Assembly (NCBI GenBank): GCA_015486475.1
Contig: WFRO01000545.1
Span: forward strand, 1-9,339
Direction of reading: 5' to 3'
Source of the DNA: Bacteroidales bacterium
Lineage (GTDB): Bacteria; Bacteroidota; Bacteroidia; Bacteroidales; VadinHA17
Length of the DNA stretch: 9,339 nucleotides
Of the stretch, positions 6,543 through 9,339 are shown one piece after another (the stretch's first letter is position 1; each line of letters opens with the position of its first letter). The notes beneath the pieces are model-generated. The model made no database searches. It was given only the letters and a program-made list of their open reading frames with translations, and had not been told where the DNA came from. The translations under genes were made by a program, and so were the position numbers.

Positions 6543-8621
6543 TTATTTCTGCTCTGTTTTCAGGAAGTATTCTCTGAATGTAGGTCTTTCTCCTGCCATT
6601 TTCAGGAAAATATCGAGCGGGACCGTTTCGTAATCGTTACCCAGCCCCTGGAGTATCTTAACCACTTTGTCGATATTGTTCCATTGTCTGACATGCATAA
6701 GCAGAAAATAGGGCCGGATGGGATTAAGACCTGCCAGATCGTGGATATCGTTTATAGCCTCTTCTATGCTCCTTCCCGGATCGAGGTAATAATCGTATGA
6801 TATAAGGGGAACCTTATTTTTCACGGTAAAAGTAAAGGCTGGTGCATATCCGTTGATGAACCCGATGGATCCCGGCATATGTTTGTAATAGGTGTCGATC
6901 ACTTTCTTTGTGAGATCGGTATTGCCTTCCAGGGTGGCTCCCTGTGAATAGTCCATGATCTCAAAAACGTTCAGGTCCAGCGCCTGCATAAGCGACCAGG
7001 CCGAATCCAGCAATGCCGGCAATAAAGTGTCGGGGACCGCCTTGGGATAAATATATCCCGGACCCGAGAGAGAGCCGATGAAATAATCCCTGGGGGTTGC
7101 TTGTGAGTAGAAATACTCAAGCAATACCGGGGCAATATGGTACCAGTTCATCGTCACCTCCCAGGCATAAGGGATCTCTCCTCTTCCCGGTTGGTTCCAG
7201 GCGCCCAGTCCCAGACAATCGGTCTGCACACAGGAAATGTACACTTTCTTTTCGGGTTTGTACTTCTTTCCGGCCTCTGCCGAATGATTGTTATGGAAAG
7301 AAAAATCTTTGTCCAGGGGGATGTGATGGACAAAGCTTATATTGGGCAGTGTGTGGAGGCCCTCAACGCGCAGCCCATAGCGTGAGGCCAGTTTAACATA
7401 GTCCCGTTCCTTGTCTTTGCCGTAAACATGCCATCCGTACAGGATGCTCAGGGGCTGATAGGAAGAGAAGATCTCACGGGATACTTCATACTCCGTTGTA
7501 TCTTTCTCTTCGGTAGAAAGATCCGCAAAGAAAGCCCGGTTCATGACGCCCCAGTCGGCTATGCCGGGTTTACGGACGTTACCGGTTTCGCCCCCCAGCC
7601 ATACGAGCATATCCGGAGAACATTCTTTCCGGTATCTCTCAAAAACCCACCGGTAGATCTCCGGGTTGCTCATACCGGTGAACATCTTCCTGAGATCGGC
7701 GACCAGCGGCAGATCGCTCCCTTCGACGAGAGGAAGAAGATCTTCCGAGATCACGATGGCATCCTTCAGCCCTGCCAGCGTAAAGGCAACGTCCAGCGTG
7801 ACGGGGCGCTCCTTGTCCCAGATAATGTATCCTTTAAGATCATCCCGGAACAAGGTGAAAGTTTTACGCAGCGATTGCAGGGGTTTGAAAGTAAAATATT
7901 TACTTGTCGTAAGGTATTGCATCAGGCTCCCTGTGAAACGGAAATCCCATCCTTCGGGATAGATGAAATACAGACGTGGAGCATCCCGATTGACAAGACC
8001 CTGCATGGAGAGCAGCAATACCTGAACATCCAGATCGCTGTTGAGTTTCCAGTCGTCCGACAGCTTTACGGCATAAGCTTCCCGGTACCCCTCTTTTTTA
8101 AAAAGATATTTGTATTTTCTGTGCTGATCCCCAAAAGTCAGGGACAAGTCCAGCCGGAGAAGGTTATGGTTGTCCAGAAGACTGAAATGATCCGCTTCGG
8201 AAATATCCATGTGCCCCTGGGATGTCAGGACAGTATATGTTCTTTTCAGGGAGAAGCTGTTTTGTGTATCCTCTCTGCTCACCGGACCCGTAAGCGTTTC
8301 CCCGGCAGGCATTCTTACTCCCTGGAAAACATTGAGCGGAAAGACTCTGTCAGGAATATGCCATGTATACTGACCGTCCCTTACGAGCAATGTGTCCCTG
8401 TGGGTGCGGTTCCCTGTTCCCCAGATGAAGAACAAGGTATCTTTGCCAGCGGAGGATCCTTCTGCAACCTCCAGGGTCAGCTTTTTCAGGAGAGGAATAG
8501 ATGCACTGTGATCCGGGATCATGGTCCATTTCCCTGACAGATCCTCAGGCAGCTGGGCAACAACAGAGGAGAAAAAAAACAGGAACAGGAAAGCTGCTAA
8601 GGGAAAAGTCCTTTTTGTCAT
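6543..8621 (-). CDS. secreted GxGYxYP-family putative glycoside hydrolase
   Basis: The protein contains GPGYIYP at residues 520-526, the signature that names the GxGYxYP family of putative glycoside hydrolases; to my knowledge no substrate is established for it. Residues 1-22 form a signal peptide (MTKRTFPLAAFLFLFFFSSV, ending VAQ), so the protein is exported. Residues about 25-175 are rich in short beta-type strands and precede the family core. From about 180 the core N-terminal region follows, with LLLSMQGLVNRDAPRLYFIY (202-221); the C-terminal region starts near 455 (YISCVQTDCLGLGAWN at 461-476) and holds the signature. The 692 residues end in EYFLKTEQK, with no visible T9SS C-terminal signal. 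The ATG at 8621 is preferred, with AAGGG upstream. A GTG at 8633 would add four residues and overlap the upstream stop codon by one base. It lies 11 nt downstream of a PorP/SprF gene, so the two are surely co-transcribed. Confidence 0.8.
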   Translation of the reverse strand: MTKRTFPLAAFLFLFFFSSVVAQLPEDLSGKWTMIPDHSASIPLLKKLTLEVAEGSSAGKDTLFFIWGTGNRTHRDTLLVRDGQYTWHIPDRVFPLNVFQGVRMPAGETLTGPVSREDTQNSFSLKRTYTVLTSQGHMDISEADHFSLLDNHNLLRLDLSLTFGDQHRKYKYLFKKEGYREAYAVKLSDDWKLNSDLDVQVLLLSMQGLVNRDAPRLYFIYPEGWDFRFTGSLMQYLTTSKYFTFKPLQSLRKTFTLFRDDLKGYIIWDKERPVTLDVAFTLAGLKDAIVISEDLLPLVEGSDLPLVADLRKMFTGMSNPEIYRWVFERYRKECSPDMLVWLGGETGNVRKPGIADWGVMNRAFFADLSTEEKDTTEYEVSREIFSSYQPLSILYGWHVYGKDKERDYVKLASRYGLRVEGLHTLPNISFVHHIPLDKDFSFHNNHSAEAGKKYKPEKKVYISCVQTDCLGLGAWNQPGRGEIPYAWEVTMNWYHIAPVLLEYFYSQATPRDYFIGSLSGPGYIYPKAVPDTLLPALLDSAWSLMQALDLNVFEIMDYSQGATLEGNTDLTKKVIDTYYKHMPGSIGFINGYAPAFTFTVKNKVPLISYDYYLDPGRSIEEAINDIHDLAGLNPIRPYFLLMHVRQWNNIDKVVKILQGLGNDYETVPLDIFLKMAGERPTFREYFLKTEQK

Positions 8622-8632
8622 TTCACCCTTCA

Positions 8633-9339
8633 CTAATATCTGTTGAGCCAGCGGTAACGACGTGCATTATCACCGAACTTGGCTGCGAACATAAACTCAT
8701 AAGAACCGAAACTGAAGCGTTGCAACTTGTTCAGGGTATAGTCAAAGGCAAAGCCGAAGTAGTAGTTCTGATATTTGATCCCTCCCAGGATACTGATGGC
8801 ATCATTGGTCCGGTAAGACAATCCTGCCCAGTAATTATCCTTATAATATAAGGTGGCAGTGAGGGTAGTCTGGAAAGTCCGGAAGTTATCAAATGTTTTA
8901 GCCATGATCGTGGGACGTATTGACAGGTCATAGGAAAGGTCGAAACGATAGCCGCCAATGAGATAATAATGACGCATCAGCTGGTACCCATTGTTGCCGT
9001 TCTTTCCTAGCTTGATCGACGAGTTGAACAACTGCATGGCAGAAAATCCGACATAATAATCACGCGTCATGTAATAAGCCCCAAAATTGAAATCCGGGAT
9101 GAACACCACCATGTCATAGTTCTGGAGATACAGGTCGCTGTTGTCCAGGACAAAAACATCATCGGGATCGATCTTAAACTGGAAAGCGTTCAGGGACAAT
9201 CCGAAAGAGAGCTGTGAGGTCCTCATGGGGATATGATATGCGTAAGTCATTTGGAAGCCGTTCCTCCGGATGATCCCGTTCTTGTCATTGAAAAGATATC
9301 CTCCCAGTCCTACGCGTCCCCCGCGGGAGGGATGGCGCA
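8633..9339 (-). CDS. PorP/SprF family type IX secretion system membrane protein (N-terminus off the right edge)
   Basis: This frame stays open to the edge of the window, giving 234 residues that lack the start. Its first visible part, GRVGLGGYLFNDKNGIIRR, then YAYHIPM and QLSFGLSLNAFQF, is the mid-section typical of PorP/SprF barrels. It continues with aromatic-rich alternating strands (FNFGAYYMTRDYYVGFSAMQ, IRPTIMAK, YWAGLSYRTNDAISILGGIK, YYFGFAFDYTLNKL). It closes with the family ending: GSYEFMFAAKFGD, then RRYRWLNRY. The Met codon at 9250 is internal, not a start. About 80-100 residues, including the signal peptide and the YxNPAFAG-type region, should lie to the right. It is more typical of the family than the copy at 1923-2885 and clearly a different paralogue. 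The GxGYxYP gene follows directly, which suggests a joint function. Confidence 0.87.
   Translation of the reverse strand, partial: RHPSRGGRVGLGGYLFNDKNGIIRRNGFQMTYAYHIPMRTSQLSFGLSLNAFQFKIDPDDVFVLDNSDLYLQNYDMVVFIPDFNFGAYYMTRDYYVGFSAMQLFNSSIKLGKNGNNGYQLMRHYYLIGGYRFDLSYDLSIRPTIMAKTFDNFRTFQTTLTATLYYKDNYWAGLSYRTNDAISILGGIKYQNYYFGFAFDYTLNKLQRFSFGSYEFMFAAKFGDNARRYRWLNRY

Noticed and set aside
7428..8537. 369-codon open frame on the plus strand, antisense to the GxGYxYP gene
   Set aside because: It lies wholly inside a recognised gene on the other strand, shows no domain or signal, and its composition looks like a complement-frame shadow. The GxGYxYP frame has a signal peptide and the family motif.
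8633..9250. Taking the Met codon at 9250 as the start of the right-hand minus-strand gene
   Set aside because: The frame stays open to the edge, and the residues before this Met (GLGGYLFNDKNGI) are typical PorP/SprF sequence. The gene is therefore truncated by the window, and this Met is internal.

Overview
The window comes from a member of the Bacteroidota. It carries a PorU sortase, a GldJ lipoprotein and two PorP/SprF outer-membrane proteins, all parts of the type IX secretion (T9SS)/gliding machinery known only from this phylum. Upstream regions are AT-rich, with TAnnTTTG-type -7 elements and few Shine-Dalgarno sequences, which also fits. The sequence does not allow a confident placement below phylum. 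Every protein-coding call was made by reading the translation; no database search was possible.

Layout. (1) 1-1783, minus: the first 594 codons of porU; the catalytic half runs off the left edge. (2) 1784-1922: a divergent intergenic region. (3) 1923-2885, plus: a PorP/SprF-family protein with a GTG start. (4) 2976-4475, plus: gldJ, a lipoprotein with a formylglycine-generating-enzyme (FGE) fold that lacks the FGE cysteines. (5) 4497-4529: a strong intrinsic terminator. (6) 4539-5840 and 5857-6510, plus: murF and a family I inorganic pyrophosphatase, 16 nt apart. (7) 6543-8621, minus: a secreted GxGYxYP-family putative glycoside hydrolase. (8) 8633-9339, minus: a second PorP/SprF-family protein, cut at its N-terminus by the right edge and tightly coupled to the GxGYxYP gene.

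How the genes fit together. PorU removes the C-terminal signal of T9SS cargo at the cell surface. GldJ belongs with GldK in the periplasmic/outer-membrane part of the machine. PorP/SprF proteins are outer-membrane partners of the machine or of particular cargo. MurF makes the last cytoplasmic peptidoglycan precursor, and the pyrophosphatase removes PPi released by biosynthesis. The two halves of the plus-strand run are separated by the terminator, yet murF begins only 9 nt after the terminator's T-run, so how murF is transcribed is an open question. A 24-codon reading frame runs through that hairpin.

No tRNA, rRNA, CRISPR array, insertion sequence or prophage signature was seen. Most of the window is a fairly ordinary chromosomal T9SS/cell-wall neighbourhood. 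The least familiar parts are the PorP/SprF-GxGYxYP gene pair, the extra N-terminal domain on the GxGYxYP protein, and the gldJ-murF junction.
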